This document shows positions 33,004 through 41,903 of a DNA stretch of 64,000 nucleotides, in pieces. Position numbers and translations under genes: made by a program. The stretch's first letter is position 1, and each line of letters opens with the position of its first letter. Location of the stretch: assembly GCF_035989885.1 (NCBI RefSeq), contig NZ_CP108518.1:7741001-7805000 (forward strand), written 5' to 3'. Source of the stretch: Streptomyces sp. NBC_01232. GTDB lineage: Bacteria; Actinomycetota; Actinomycetes; Streptomycetales; Streptomycetaceae. The notes under the pieces were generated by a model. The model was not told the origin of the DNA and did no database searches. It worked only from the letters and a program-made list of their open reading frames with translations.

Positions 33004-35448
33004 TCAGCCCGTGCGCCGGCCGTTCGTGCGGTGACAGAGGATTTCGGCCCACACCTGCTTGCCGCCGCTGAGCGGCACCGAACCCCAGGCCGCCGTCGTC
33101 GCCTCGACGATGAGCAGCCCGCGTCCGCCGGTCGACTCCCAGCTCACCCACACCGGTTTGACGGGGCTGCGCGGCGACGCGTCGTTCACGGCGATCCGCA
33201 GCCGGTCCGCCGACAGGGTCAGGTCCATCCCCACCTCGCCCTGTGTGTGCGCGATGGCGTTGGTCACCAGCTCGGACACGACCAGCAGGGCCGCGTCGAT
33301 CTCCTCCACCACGCCCCACGACCGCAGGGTGCGCGCGGTGAAGCGGCGCGCGTGCAGGACCGCGTTGGGCAGCCGCCACACCGTCCAGTGGCTGCGCTTC
33401 GGCCGGCCCGCTGTGCCGTCGTACCGCAGCAACAGCAGGGCCACGTCGTCGTCGCGACGGCCCACGCCCGCCACCAACTCGTCGGCGACCGCTCCGGTGT
33501 CGACCGGGTCGGCCGCGGCGAGCACCTCGCACACCCGCCGCATGCCCTCCTCCAGAGGCAGCCTGGCGGACTCGACCAGGCCGTCCGTCAGCAGGACCAG
33601 CACGGTGCCGGGGACCAGCCCCGCCTCGGTCATCGGGAATTCGGCCTCCGCGAGCACGCCCAGCGGAGGTCCGCCCTCGACGGCCATCTCCTCCGCGACA
33701 CCGTCGGGATGGCGCAGAATCGGCGGCAGGTGCCCGGCCCGTACGACCCTGGCGATGCCCTCCTCCATGTCGAGGTCCACATACCCGCAGGTGGCGAACA
33801 GATCGGTCTCCATGCCGACGAGCAGCCGGTTGGCCCGGGCGACCACCACATCGGGCGGATGGCCCTCCACCGCGTAGGCCCTGACCGCCGTACGCATCTG
33901 GCCCATGATGGTGGCGGCTCCCGCGCTGTGCCCCTGCACGTCCCCGATGACGAAGGCCACGTGACCGTCACGGAGCGGAATGACGTCGTACCAGTCGCCG
34001 CCGACCTCGAGGCCGGCCGTCGCGGGAAGGTAGCGGGCGACGGCGATCCCGCCCGGCAGCTCCGGGAGCTTACGGGGCAACAGGCTGCGCTGGAGCATGG
34101 TGGCGAGCTCGTGGCCCGCGTCCAGCGCGTGGGCGCGCACCAGCGCCTGTCCCACCAGACCTGCGGTCGCGGTCAGCAGTGACCGCTCCTCCGGGCCGAA
34201 CCGGTGCTCGGCGTCCCACCCCACCAGACACACCCCGACCATCCGGCCGTCGGCGGGCAGCGGCAGCACCGCGAGGCCACCGGGCCCGACACCCAGCAGA
34301 CCGGCCTCGAGCGCCGCGCCCGGCGGCCACAGGCTCATGTGCCCGCCACGCAGTGCGCTCTGCAGGGTGGGCAGGTCGCTGAGCGACACGTCCGGCCACT
34401 CGGACCGCCAGTCGGAACGCCAGACCTCGGGCCATGCATCGGGCTCCGGAGGATCGAGGGCGGTGACGATGAGCCGCTCGCTCTCCAGTTCGCCGACGGC
34501 GACCCGGGAGGCGCCGAGCGGCTCGCGCAGAGCGGCGACCGCCAGCCGGCTGACTTCCCGGATGGTCGCCGCTCCCGCGAGCGTGGCCGACAACCGCTGC
34601 ACCAGGGAGACCTCGTCCGCACTGGGGCGCAGATAGGTGGCGTCGGCGACCACGCCCAGGACGCGCCGCGGCGTGCCGCCGGAGTCCACCTCCACCCGGC
34701 AGCGCAGCCCCAGCCAGCGCAGCTCGCCGTTCGGGCGGCGGATACGGAACGCCAGCTGCTGTCCGGTGGCGGCCAGCCGGTCCGGCTCCACGATCGCCAT
34801 CAGCGCCGGCATGTCGTCGGGGACGGCGCAGGCGAGCAGGGTCTCCACCTGCCCGTCGAACTGCTCGGGAGGCAGACCGAGCAGTTCCAGCACGTGCGCG
34901 TGGGCCTCCATGCGGCCGGTTCCCAGTTCCAGGATGAAGGCGCCGCCCTGGTCGGGCACGAGCGACTGTCCCAGATGCGCCTGCGGGGCCTTGCGTCCGG
35001 TGAAGCGAGCGGCGACCGATTCGAGTCCGGCCGCCACCTGGTCGGCGTAGAGCTCCAGGAGGCTGCGGTCGTCGGCGCTGAAGCCGTCCAGGGCCTCCCC
35101 GGCGACGATCAGGCATCCGAGCTCCTGGTCGCCGTGTCCCAGGGGCAGCGCGCCCAGCGAGATCCTGGCCGGCGATTCGGGGTCACCGCCCCGGACCCGG
35201 GTGGGGAAGTGGTGGGGGTCGTCCTCGATGAACGTGGCGAGTTCCTTGGGGGTCAGCCACAGGGGGCTGCCGGAGCGCAGGGCGTTGGCGGCGGGCGAAT
35301 GGCTGGCCAGGGCGAGGATCGCGGGCAGTCCGTAGAGGATGCCGCGGTTCCCCGTCAGCTCGGCCAGATGGAGCTCCCTGCCCTGGTCGGCGACCACGTA
35401 GACAGCGGCGAGCTCAGCCCCGCAGAACGCAAAGCGATGACTGGTCAC
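33004..35448 (-). CDS. PP2C/SpoIIE phosphatase with GAF, PAS, GAF and ATPase domains
   Basis: 814-aa multidomain signalling protein. In order: GAF-like (~15-150), PAS (~165-270, with ELRWLGLRCRVEVD), GAF (~285-435), SpoIIE/PP2C phosphatase (~455-665, GGDWYDVIPLRDG, VIGDVQGHS, LLTDGLVE, DDVALLLLR) and a C-terminal anti-sigma-type HATPase (~680-810, VSELVTNAIAHTQ, GGRGLLIVEA). Such proteins dephosphorylate anti-anti-sigma factors in response to stress. GTG 35448 follows a near-complete Shine-Dalgarno sequence (AAGGAGGTGAT at 35456-35466). ATG 35499 lies upstream of that site. No membrane span, so the stimulus is cytoplasmic. Confidence 0.9.
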   Translation of the reverse strand: MTSHRFAFCGAELAAVYVVADQGRELHLAELTGNRGILYGLPAILALASHSPAANALRSGSPLWLTPKELATFIEDDPHHFPTRVRGGDPESPARISLGALPLGHGDQELGCLIVAGEALDGFSADDRSLLELYADQVAAGLESVAARFTGRKAPQAHLGQSLVPDQGGAFILELGTGRMEAHAHVLELLGLPPEQFDGQVETLLACAVPDDMPALMAIVEPDRLAATGQQLAFRIRRPNGELRWLGLRCRVEVDSGGTPRRVLGVVADATYLRPSADEVSLVQRLSATLAGAATIREVSRLAVAALREPLGASRVAVGELESERLIVTALDPPEPDAWPEVWRSDWRSEWPDVSLSDLPTLQSALRGGHMSLWPPGAALEAGLLGVGPGGLAVLPLPADGRMVGVCLVGWDAEHRFGPEERSLLTATAGLVGQALVRAHALDAGHELATMLQRSLLPRKLPELPGGIAVARYLPATAGLEVGGDWYDVIPLRDGHVAFVIGDVQGHSAGAATIMGQMRTAVRAYAVEGHPPDVVVARANRLLVGMETDLFATCGYVDLDMEEGIARVVRAGHLPPILRHPDGVAEEMAVEGGPPLGVLAEAEFPMTEAGLVPGTVLVLLTDGLVESARLPLEEGMRRVCEVLAAADPVDTGAVADELVAGVGRRDDDVALLLLRYDGTAGRPKRSHWTVWRLPNAVLHARRFTARTLRSWGVVEEIDAALLVVSELVTNAIAHTQGEVGMDLTLSADRLRIAVNDASPRSPVKPVWVSWESTGGRGLLIVEATTAAWGSVPLSGGKQVWAEILCHRTNGRRTG

Positions 35449-35571
35449 CTTCTGTATCACCTCCTTCCGAGGGCAGGCCGGGGACCGTCCTGTCTCCATG
35501 CTGTCGCGCCCGGGACCATCCGGGCGAGTCGGGGCGCGCGCCGGAGGGCCCGATACCGCCAGCCGTCACGC

Positions 35572-35616
35572 GGACCGCACGGACCGCACGGATCGCACGG
35601 ACCGCACGGACCACGC
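35572..35616. repeat. 9-bp tandem repeat, five copies
   Basis: GGACCGCAC (twice), GGATCGCAC, GGACCGCAC and GGACCACGC run head to tail between the two phosphatase genes. Copies have no spacers. It may be slippage DNA or part of the promoter of the 35448 gene. Confidence 0.8.
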
Positions 35617-35653
35617 GGTGACGGGGCAGGGGCGCGGGCACGCTGGGCGGCCA

Positions 35654-36832
35654 CTACGCCCGGCCCCCGTCCGGGTGGTCCGCCGCGACCCCGTCCTCCT
35701 CCTGCCGGTCGACGATGAGGATCGCGACGTCGTCCGCCAGACGGTTCCGGGTGTGCCGCAGCAATGCCTGGTGCAGGCCCTCCAGGAACGCCTGCCGCGT
35801 GTGGTCGCGCATGGTCACCATGGCCGCAGGCAGGTCGAAGAAGGTGTTGTTCCGGTCGCGTGCCTCGAGTACGCCGTCGGTGCACAGCAGCATCCGGTCC
35901 CCCGGTGCGAAGGGGTAGCTGTCGAGGCGCCCGGGAGGACCGCTGATGAAATCCTCGAGACCGAGCGGGGGCAGGGGGGTGGTGGGGACCAGGGAGCGGA
36001 CCGTGCCGGCGTGCAGCAGCAGGGGCGGCGGATGGCCGCGGTTGATCACCTCGACCAGCGGGCGGTACGGGCCGTCCGGGACCTGGGCCACGAGCGCGGT
36101 GACGAACCCCTCCAGGAGGACGTCGTCACTGGCGGCCGCCCCCGAGACGATGGCGTCCCGCCGCAGGGCGGCCCCGCAGTGGCTGATGACCTCCACCAGG
36201 TCGTCCTCGTAGTGCGCAGCCTCCCGGAACGCGCCCAGCACGACCGCGGCGGCCCGTACGGCGGGCAGCCCCTTGCCCCGGACGTCCCCGACGATCATCC
36301 GGACGCCGTACCGGGTCTGGACCACGTCGTACAGGTCGCCGCCGATCTGCGCGCCCGTCTCGGCCGCCAGGTACATGCTGGCCGCCCTGAGGGAGCCCAG
36401 CCGGTCCGGCACCGGCCGCAGCAGGACGTCCTGGGCGGCCGCGGCGATCCGGCGGACCTGGTTGAGCTCGTTCTCGCTGCGGGTGCGCGCGGCCCGGCTG
36501 GTCATGAAGCTCGCCGCCGAGACCAGGAACAGGGCGAGGAAGTTCGTATAGACCTGCTGGCTGCCCCAGGCCTGGTTGTAGGTGGCGGTGGTCACGCTGA
36601 CGGCGACGGCCGTCCCGGCCGCCGCGAGCGTGCCCCGGGGACCCATCGTCACGGCCGCCAGAGCGGGTGTCGCCACGAGGAGGGGGCCGGTGTACAGGAC
36701 GTGCAGGGGCGTGAACTCGACGAGGAGCACCAGCAGGGCGATCGCGAAAGGCACGCACTCCGCCAAGACGAAGAGGACCTGGTGGTGGCCGTCGGCTCGC
36801 GGGCCGGAGGGCGAGCGCAAGGGCGCTCTCAT
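35654..36832 (-). CDS. Membrane-bound PP2C/SpoIIE phosphatase
   Basis: 392-aa protein with four or so hydrophobic segments in residues ~20-125 (VLFVLAECVPFAIALLVLLV onward), a short coiled linker (SENELNQVRRIAAAAQDVL), and a SpoIIE/PP2C domain (~150-375: IGGDLYDVV, MIVGDVRGKGLPAV, LLCTDGVLEARD, DDVAILIVDR with its metal-binding Asp). ATG 36832. It lacks the GAF/PAS sensors and the ATPase of its neighbour, so membrane state or a partner is the likely input. The two phosphatase genes are 205 bp apart on the same strand and may act in one partner-switching network. Confidence 0.9.
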   Translation of the reverse strand: MRAPLRSPSGPRADGHHQVLFVLAECVPFAIALLVLLVEFTPLHVLYTGPLLVATPALAAVTMGPRGTLAAAGTAVAVSVTTATYNQAWGSQQVYTNFLALFLVSAASFMTSRAARTRSENELNQVRRIAAAAQDVLLRPVPDRLGSLRAASMYLAAETGAQIGGDLYDVVQTRYGVRMIVGDVRGKGLPAVRAAAVVLGAFREAAHYEDDLVEVISHCGAALRRDAIVSGAAASDDVLLEGFVTALVAQVPDGPYRPLVEVINRGHPPPLLLHAGTVRSLVPTTPLPPLGLEDFISGPPGRLDSYPFAPGDRMLLCTDGVLEARDRNNTFFDLPAAMVTMRDHTRQAFLEGLHQALLRHTRNRLADDVAILIVDRQEEDGVAADHPDGGRA

Positions 36833-36948
36833 GACTACAGCCTGCCTCGCCCGCACCCCTGGCCGCCACTCCGGCCACCGGATCCGGGGTGCGCCGGCCC
36901 GGCCGGCCCGGTTACTGTCCATGCGAACGACGGGCACCAGGGGGTCGG

Positions 36949-37383
36949 ATGATGGCATCGGCATGGGACGAGGCACTCGCGCGGCTGTGTGCGGTCCACC
37001 TGCCGGAGCAGGCCGACGCCGACTTCCCGGACGAGCTCTTCGACCGTGTGGACGAGCTGATCCACGCCTACGGCGCCGACGACATCGCCGAGATCGTCGC
37101 CGAGGCAGTGGTGGCTGGGCGGGCGACGGTGCAGCAGGCGATCGTGTTCCTGAACGTGGCGGTGTGGTCGGGGACGGACAACGGCACCTCCATGAAGCGC
37201 ACCACGGACGAGTGGGTGCGCACGTCGGACGACACGCTGCGGCTGGGCCTCGCGCTGCATCACGATGCCTATCCCCTGCCCACACGGGCCGAGATGGTTG
37301 CCGTGCTCGCCGGGACCGCCCTGCGCTTTCCCGAGCATCGGGCGGTCTGTGAGCGACTCGTCGCCGGCCGCCGCCCGGACTGA
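36949..37383 (+). CDS. Conserved hypothetical protein
   Basis: 144-aa acidic, helical protein without recognisable motif (LPEQADADFPDELFDRVDEL opening, AEIVAEAVVAGRATVQQA central helix). Tandem ATG codons at 36949 and 36952 follow AGGGGG, so either may be used. It is divergent from the membrane phosphatase. No function suggested. Confidence 0.7.
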   Translation: MMASAWDEALARLCAVHLPEQADADFPDELFDRVDELIHAYGADDIAEIVAEAVVAGRATVQQAIVFLNVAVWSGTDNGTSMKRTTDEWVRTSDDTLRLGLALHHDAYPLPTRAEMVAVLAGTALRFPEHRAVCERLVAGRRPD

Positions 37384-37494
37384 ACCCGGCCCGCCCCCGG
37401 TCCATCTGCTCGCGCGACGGGTGCCGGGTCCTTTGCCGGGTAGGCGCGCCAGGACAGTGGCGTACGCGTCCCACCGCCGGCCGCCAAGGCCGAC

Positions 37495-37899
37495 GTGACG
37501 GCGCAGGAGAAGGAGAGGGCAAAAGACGTGAAGGAACACACCGTCGAGAAGGCCGCCGAGAAGACCGCCGAAAGGGCCGCCCTGGTCGCCGACCAGATCC
37601 GTACGAAGGCCCAGCAGGCCGCGCAGGTGGTGAAGGACAGGACCCCCGAGCCCGTCCTGGACCGCGCCGTCCAGGCATCCGGGCTGGTCGCGCAGGCCGC
37701 GGCCCGTGCCGGTCGACTGGCGTCGGACAAGACCCCGGACCCGGTGCGGGGCGGGGCGGGGCGGGCCGCGACCGTGGCGCGGGCCAACCGCAAGCCGCTG
37801 CTCACCGGGGGCGCTGTGCTGGCCGTCCTCCTGCTCGCGCGGCTCGCCCGTGGACGGGGACGGGGACGGGGACGGGGCCGCGCCCGCGGACACCGATGA
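37495..37899 (+). CDS. DUF3618-like small membrane protein
   Basis: 134-aa Lys/Glu/Ala-rich protein: a long amphipathic helix (EKAAEKTAERAALVADQIRT), a TPEPV/TPDPV pair, a single hydrophobic segment near the C-terminus (LLTGGAVLAVLLLARLA), and a final RGRGRGRGRARGHR tail. It resembles Streptomyces DUF3618-type proteins linked to envelope stress. GTG 37495 (AAGG upstream) is used. GTG 37528 with a GAGGG site is an alternative. The repetitive GGGGAC codons in the tail are prone to slippage. Confidence 0.65.
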   Translation: MTAQEKERAKDVKEHTVEKAAEKTAERAALVADQIRTKAQQAAQVVKDRTPEPVLDRAVQASGLVAQAAARAGRLASDKTPDPVRGGAGRAATVARANRKPLLTGGAVLAVLLLARLARGRGRGRGRGRARGHR

Positions 37900-37976
37900 A
37901 GGCGACCGTTCGGGCGGGGCCGTGGCGACGCGGCGCATGACGGGCACCTTTCCGGTCCCGACCAGCCCGTACGCGG

Positions 37977-38019
37977 GGGCGGCGCGGCTCGCGGTGAACA
38001 CCCGCGGGCCGCGCCGCCC
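37977..38019. terminator. Bidirectional GC hairpin between convergent genes
   Basis: GGGCGGCGCGG (37977-37987) pairs perfectly with CCGCGCCGCCC (38009-38019), and the enclosed 21 nt can extend the stem. It lies between the stops of the converging genes at 37899 and 38055, so it could serve both. Confidence 0.75.
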
Positions 38020-38054
38020 TTCGGTCCGGCGTCAGGCCCGCCGGCTCGTCCGGC

Positions 38055-38852
38055 TCAGCTGCGGACCGGGGTGAGGACTACGAAGTCGGCGTTCGACGGG
38101 TCGAGGCAGACGGCGAGACGGCCGACGCCTTCCGCGTCCTCCGGTCCCATCTGTACGCTCCCGCCGTTCTCGGTGACCTTGGCGACCGCGGCGTCGCAGT
38201 CGGCGACGGCGAACACGGGGTGCCAGTACGGCCGCCCGGCCGAGAGGGCGAGGTGCTCCTGCGGGAGCTGCATGAGGCCGCCGTGCATGCGCTCCTCCGG
38301 AAGCCCGGCGGGAGTGATGAGGACGTAGGTCCCTCCGCCGCCGGGCAGCTCCATGTCGCTGTACTGCCAGCCGAAGAGTCCGCCGTAGAACTCCTTCGAG
38401 GCCGCGGCGTCACTCGTGTACAGCTCGGTCCAGGACAGTGAGCCCGGCGCGTCCACCAGCTCGACGCCCTTGTCCTTCCCCGGCTGCCAGACGGCGAACT
38501 GTCCCCCCAGCGGGTCGCTGTACTGGGCCATCCGGCCCCACTCGTCGAGATCCCGCGGGGCCACCCGGACCGTGCCGCCCGCGCTTTCCACCGCCCGGGT
38601 GGTGGCGTCCGCGTCGGTGACGCTGTAGTAGATCATCCAGGCCGGGCGGGCTCCCTCCTCGGTGAGTTTGCCGAGTCCGGCGACGATCTTTCCGTCCTTG
38701 CGGAACATCCCGCCTTCCATGTCCTCCCCCTCGCCCATGGACTCGTAGTCCCACCCGAGGACGGCCCCGTAGAAGGCCGCGGCCGCACGGACGTCGGGGG
38801 CCCCGAGGTCGAGCCAGCAGGGCGAACCGGGTACGAAGTCAGTGGTGATCAT
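38055..38852 (-). CDS. Two-domain VOC (glyoxalase/bleomycin-resistance fold) protein
   Basis: 265-aa protein of two tandem VOC modules (~5-120 and ~130-262), each with the paired beta-alpha-beta-beta-beta units (PCWLDLGAPDVRAAAAFYGAVLGW in the first, SWTELYTSDAAASKEFYGGLFGW in the second). It resembles actinobacterial CFP32/Rv0577-like proteins. Metal-binding His/Glu positions are not all present, so enzymatic activity is uncertain and ligand binding possible. ATG 38852 has AAAGG 8 nt upstream. Confidence 0.87.
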   Translation of the reverse strand: MITTDFVPGSPCWLDLGAPDVRAAAAFYGAVLGWDYESMGEGEDMEGGMFRKDGKIVAGLGKLTEEGARPAWMIYYSVTDADATTRAVESAGGTVRVAPRDLDEWGRMAQYSDPLGGQFAVWQPGKDKGVELVDAPGSLSWTELYTSDAAASKEFYGGLFGWQYSDMELPGGGGTYVLITPAGLPEERMHGGLMQLPQEHLALSAGRPYWHPVFAVADCDAAVAKVTENGGSVQMGPEDAEGVGRLAVCLDPSNADFVVLTPVRS

Positions 38853-39027
38853 GCGGATTGCCTTTCGGACGTCGGGTGACCTCAGCCTGGCACCGCACAC
38901 CACCCCTCGCGCGTCGGCCGCCGCGCCCGGTGCCGCGCCCGGTGCCGTGCCCGGTGGGGCGGCGCATGGGGGCGGTGGTCCGTTCCCGTCACCGCCCCAC
39001 CCCGTCACGGCCCCCGCCCTGCCAGCG

Positions 39028-40248
39028 TCACGGCAGGCGTGTGTCAGGAGCGCCCGGACTCCTGCGTCGTCGGCTTCGCAGGGCGGCCGCGCCGGCGAGG
39101 GCCACCGTGACGAGGAACGCTGCCGACCAGCCGTAGGCCGACGGCGAACCAGCCGGGGAATCCTCCGGCACGACGCCGCCCGCGGTCACGGGGGCGACGG
39201 CGGCGACGGCACTCGGCTTCCCGGGCGGCGCCGTGGGCTCCAGCGACCCGACCGGATCCACCCGTCCCGCCGCGGCGAATCCCCAGTCGAGCAGGGACCA
39301 CGCCTCCTCGTACACGGCGTTCGCGCCGCCCCGCTGAGGGTTCATCACCGTGGCGATCAGGGTGCGGCCGCCCCGACGGGCCGCCGCGATCAGCGTGAAG
39401 CCCGCCCGTGAGGTGTATCCGTTCTTGACGCCGATGATCCCCGGGTACCGGCCCACCCCGTCCTCACCGGTCACCAGCCGGTTGGTGTTCTCGATCCCGT
39501 ACGTCCAGGTGGGGCTGCCGTCGCTGTACGTGCCGCCCGGGAAGCGGGCGTCGGCGGTCGCCGCGTACTCGGCGAAGGCCGGGTCAGCGAGACCCGTACG
39601 GCCGAAGACGGCAAGATCGTAGGCCGAGGAGGCCTGGCCCTCCGCGTCGTAGCCGTCCGGGGAGACGACGGTGGTGTCCCGGGCGCCCAAGGAACGGGCC
39701 TTGGCCTGCATCTGCGCCGCCGTCACCTCCCACCCGCCGTTCATCTCGGCCAGCACGTGAACGGCATCGTTGCCCGAACTGAGGAAGACGCCCCGCCACA
39801 GGTCCGCCACCCGGTAGGTGTGATCCGCGGAGAGACCGACCGTGCTGCTGCCCTCCGGTACGTCGTCCAGCTCGGCGTCGGTGACCGTGTGCCGGTCCGA
39901 GCCGGGCAGCCGGGGGAGGGCGGTGAGGGCGAAGAGGGTCTTCAGGGTGCTGGCGGGCGGCAGACGGCGGTGTGCGTCGTGGGCCGCGAGCACCTCACCC
40001 GTACGGACGTCGGCCACCAGCCACGAAAGGGCGGACACGTCGTCCGGCAGCGCGGGCGCTCCCTGCCGCGCCCGCACATGGGTTCCGGCCCCGTGCAACA
40101 GGGATGCGCCGACGGGGGAGGCGGGTCGTGGCGGCAGCGGCTCGGCGCGCGGGGTGCCCGCGGCTGTCGGTGCGAGGAGAACCGATGCGCCGACGGCGAG
40201 TGCCGCCGCGCCCGCGGCGGTTCTGCGGCCAGATGATCTGATGCTCAT
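39028..40248 (-). CDS. D-alanyl-D-alanine carboxypeptidase (class C type 5-like PBP)
   Basis: 406-aa exported penicillin-binding protein that trims the terminal D-Ala of peptidoglycan stem peptides. Signal peptide in residues 1-36. The SxxK motif is in PPASTLKTLFA, SxN in SSGNDAVHV, and KTG-like KNG in VKNGYTSRAGF. Near the C-terminus a membrane span (SAAFLVTVALAGAAALRS) and an Arg-rich tail suggest anchoring with the catalytic domain outside. No strong ribosome-binding site precedes the ATG. Confidence 0.92.
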   Translation of the reverse strand: MSIRSSGRRTAAGAAALAVGASVLLAPTAAGTPRAEPLPPRPASPVGASLLHGAGTHVRARQGAPALPDDVSALSWLVADVRTGEVLAAHDAHRRLPPASTLKTLFALTALPRLPGSDRHTVTDAELDDVPEGSSTVGLSADHTYRVADLWRGVFLSSGNDAVHVLAEMNGGWEVTAAQMQAKARSLGARDTTVVSPDGYDAEGQASSAYDLAVFGRTGLADPAFAEYAATADARFPGGTYSDGSPTWTYGIENTNRLVTGEDGVGRYPGIIGVKNGYTSRAGFTLIAAARRGGRTLIATVMNPQRGGANAVYEEAWSLLDWGFAAAGRVDPVGSLEPTAPPGKPSAVAAVAPVTAGGVVPEDSPAGSPSAYGWSAAFLVTVALAGAAALRSRRRRSPGAPDTRLP

Positions 40249-40368
40249 TCAGTCAGCGTAGGAATGGATCGGTCCGCTCGCAGCGACGTGTACGCCGACC
40301 AGCGGTAGGCCGGCGCCCCTCCGCCCCGGACACACGGGCGGTCCGGTGGCGGCGGGGCGCCGGCCGGA

Positions 40369-41370
40369 TCACACGAACTCGCTCTTGTGGAAGACGCTGG
40401 CGTGACGGACGCCGTCCGTGTTCGAGTGGAAGCCGAAGGCCAGTCGTGGCCCGGCCGGCGACTGCCAGATCGCCATGCCCTGCGGTTCGCGGCCGGGCAG
40501 GGACTGTCCGGCCGTGGTCTCGAACCGGTCGACCACCGTGGACTCGCCGACGTCGTTCAGGTCGATCGTGGTGAGGTACGAGGGATTGCCCACCGGGCCC
40601 TCCAGCAGGTAGGCGTAGCGGCCGTAGGCGGCGAAACCCTGGAAGGGATGCGCGTCGCCCCAGGCGCCCCGGAACGGCAGCGCACGTTCGGCCAGCCGGT
40701 ACTCGCCGGTCAGGCGGCCGGCACGGGCATCGCTCAGGGCGAAGGCGACGATGCGGCGCCGGCCGTCGCCGACGTTGTAGCGGACCACCAGCCGGTCGGT
40801 GGACGGGTCGATCACGGGCTGAGGGTTGCCCATCGGGTCGCCGATGGAGGGCGTGCGGTCCTGGATCGACGGGTCGTTCTGCTCCAGCACGCCACCGTTG
40901 ACGAAGCGGAACCGGCCGATCTTGGTGCCGTATCCCGAATCCGTGTTCACCTTCCACTCGGTCCACAGGTAGACCTGGCCGTCGTACGGCTCCACGGCGA
41001 TCGAGACGCCGTGGCCGAAGCCGTGCAGCGCCATCGAGCCCAGTTCATTGCCCGCCGTATCGGTCCTGGTGACCCACAGGTCGCCGCTCTTGGACCCGGG
41101 CTTCGTCTGGAGGAAGTAGACGTGCTGGTGCACGTTGTCGTAACCGAAGGACTGCAGCACCCAGTTGGTGTGCAGGGACTTCTTCCATATCGGGTTGCCG
41201 CCGGCGCCGTCGAGCCTGAACCGGGGGGAGTCGGGGACGGCCGCCTCGGCGGCGGGGGCCGCGATCAGGGGCAAGGAGGCGCCGCCGAGCAGGGCGACGG
41301 CAAGGCCGCCGCCGGCCCTGAGGATCCCGCGCCGGCCGGTCGTGCGCTTCGCGGTTTCGTCGGTACTCAT
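40369..41370 (-). CDS. Secreted Tat-type beta-propeller-like protein
   Basis: 333-aa exported protein. The N-terminus has a Tat-like twin-arginine signal (TTGRRGILRAGGGLAVALLG) with cleavage near AAEA-AV. The mature part consists of repeated beta-rich blocks with Trp/Asp-Gly motifs (DLWVTRTDTAGNELGSMAL, GQVYLWTEWKV) resembling the teichoic-acid-biosynthesis-C/propeller-like secreted proteins of Streptomyces. No catalytic residues identified. ATG 41370 follows GGGGA. Two palindromes at 41562-41609 lie upstream and could regulate it too. Confidence 0.75.
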   Translation of the reverse strand: MSTDETAKRTTGRRGILRAGGGLAVALLGGASLPLIAAPAAEAAVPDSPRFRLDGAGGNPIWKKSLHTNWVLQSFGYDNVHQHVYFLQTKPGSKSGDLWVTRTDTAGNELGSMALHGFGHGVSIAVEPYDGQVYLWTEWKVNTDSGYGTKIGRFRFVNGGVLEQNDPSIQDRTPSIGDPMGNPQPVIDPSTDRLVVRYNVGDGRRRIVAFALSDARAGRLTGEYRLAERALPFRGAWGDAHPFQGFAAYGRYAYLLEGPVGNPSYLTTIDLNDVGESTVVDRFETTAGQSLPGREPQGMAIWQSPAGPRLAFGFHSNTDGVRHASVFHKSEFV

Positions 41371-41561
41371 GAGCTTCCCCTCGTCGGAATCGGGTCGTCT
41401 GCGCGGTCTTGAGGACCGGACCCCGTGAACACCCCCGGGTCGGTCGCTCGGGCACCTGGCTGACAAACGGTCAGGATTTTACTTCCTTCCTTCTGCGACC
41501 GATGTGGTGGTCGGGAAGGGGGGAGGTGTGCAGGGCCTTGGAGTGCCGGCCCGAATGCCTC

Positions 41562-41609
41562 TGTCAAGGAAGTCTTGACAGAGGGTGAGTGTCAAGGTTT
41601 TCTTGACAC
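41562..41609. promoter_or_regulatory. Two tandem palindromic operators
   Basis: TGTCAAG-N5-CTTGACA (41562-41580) and GTGTCAAG-N5-CTTGACAC (41589-41609) are near-identical perfect inverted repeats with centres 28 bp apart. The second ends one base before the ATG of the 41610 gene. Each half contains TTGACA, a -35 consensus, on both strands. The neighbouring HTH protein (41900) is the natural candidate to bind them. Confidence 0.8.
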
Positions 41610-41903
41610 ATGCCGATCTTGAATTCGAAGCCCTCCTCCGGGTACCTCCCGCACAGCAGCAAGTCCGCAGCCACAGCTGCCCTGCCGCCGCTCGCGGTGG
41701 CCCTGCCCGCCGTGGCGGCCATGTTCCACGACCGCTTCGGCGTTGCCGTCTCGGTCGCCCTGGTCGTCGTGTCCCTCGTGCTCGTCGCCGCCGCGGGCGC
41801 CATGGTGGCCCGGGCCGCTGCGGCGCAGGCCGACGCCGTCCGTGCCCGCCGCGACGCGGACGTGCTCGACGCCCTCGAACCGCTCGCCGGTGCGCGGCGA
41901 TGA
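41610..41903 (+). CDS. Small membrane protein
   Basis: 97-aa protein with two adjacent hydrophobic segments (AALPPLAVALPAVAAMF and VAVSVALVVVSLVLVAAAGAMVA), then a cytoplasmic-type charged helix (AQADAVRARRDADVLDALEPLA). The ATG directly follows a palindrome, leaving no normal ribosome-binding site, so the transcript may be leaderless or translation may be blocked when the operator is bound. Its stop overlaps the ATG of the HTH gene (ATGA), suggesting a membrane protein controlling, or controlled by, that regulator. Confidence 0.65.
   Translation: MPILNSKPSSGYLPHSSKSAATAALPPLAVALPAVAAMFHDRFGVAVSVALVVVSLVLVAAAGAMVARAAAAQADAVRARRDADVLDALEPLAGARR

Noticed and set aside
32919..35616. Repeats at 32919 and 35572 as CRISPR
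   Set aside because: 16- and 9-bp units without spacers; no cas genes nearby.
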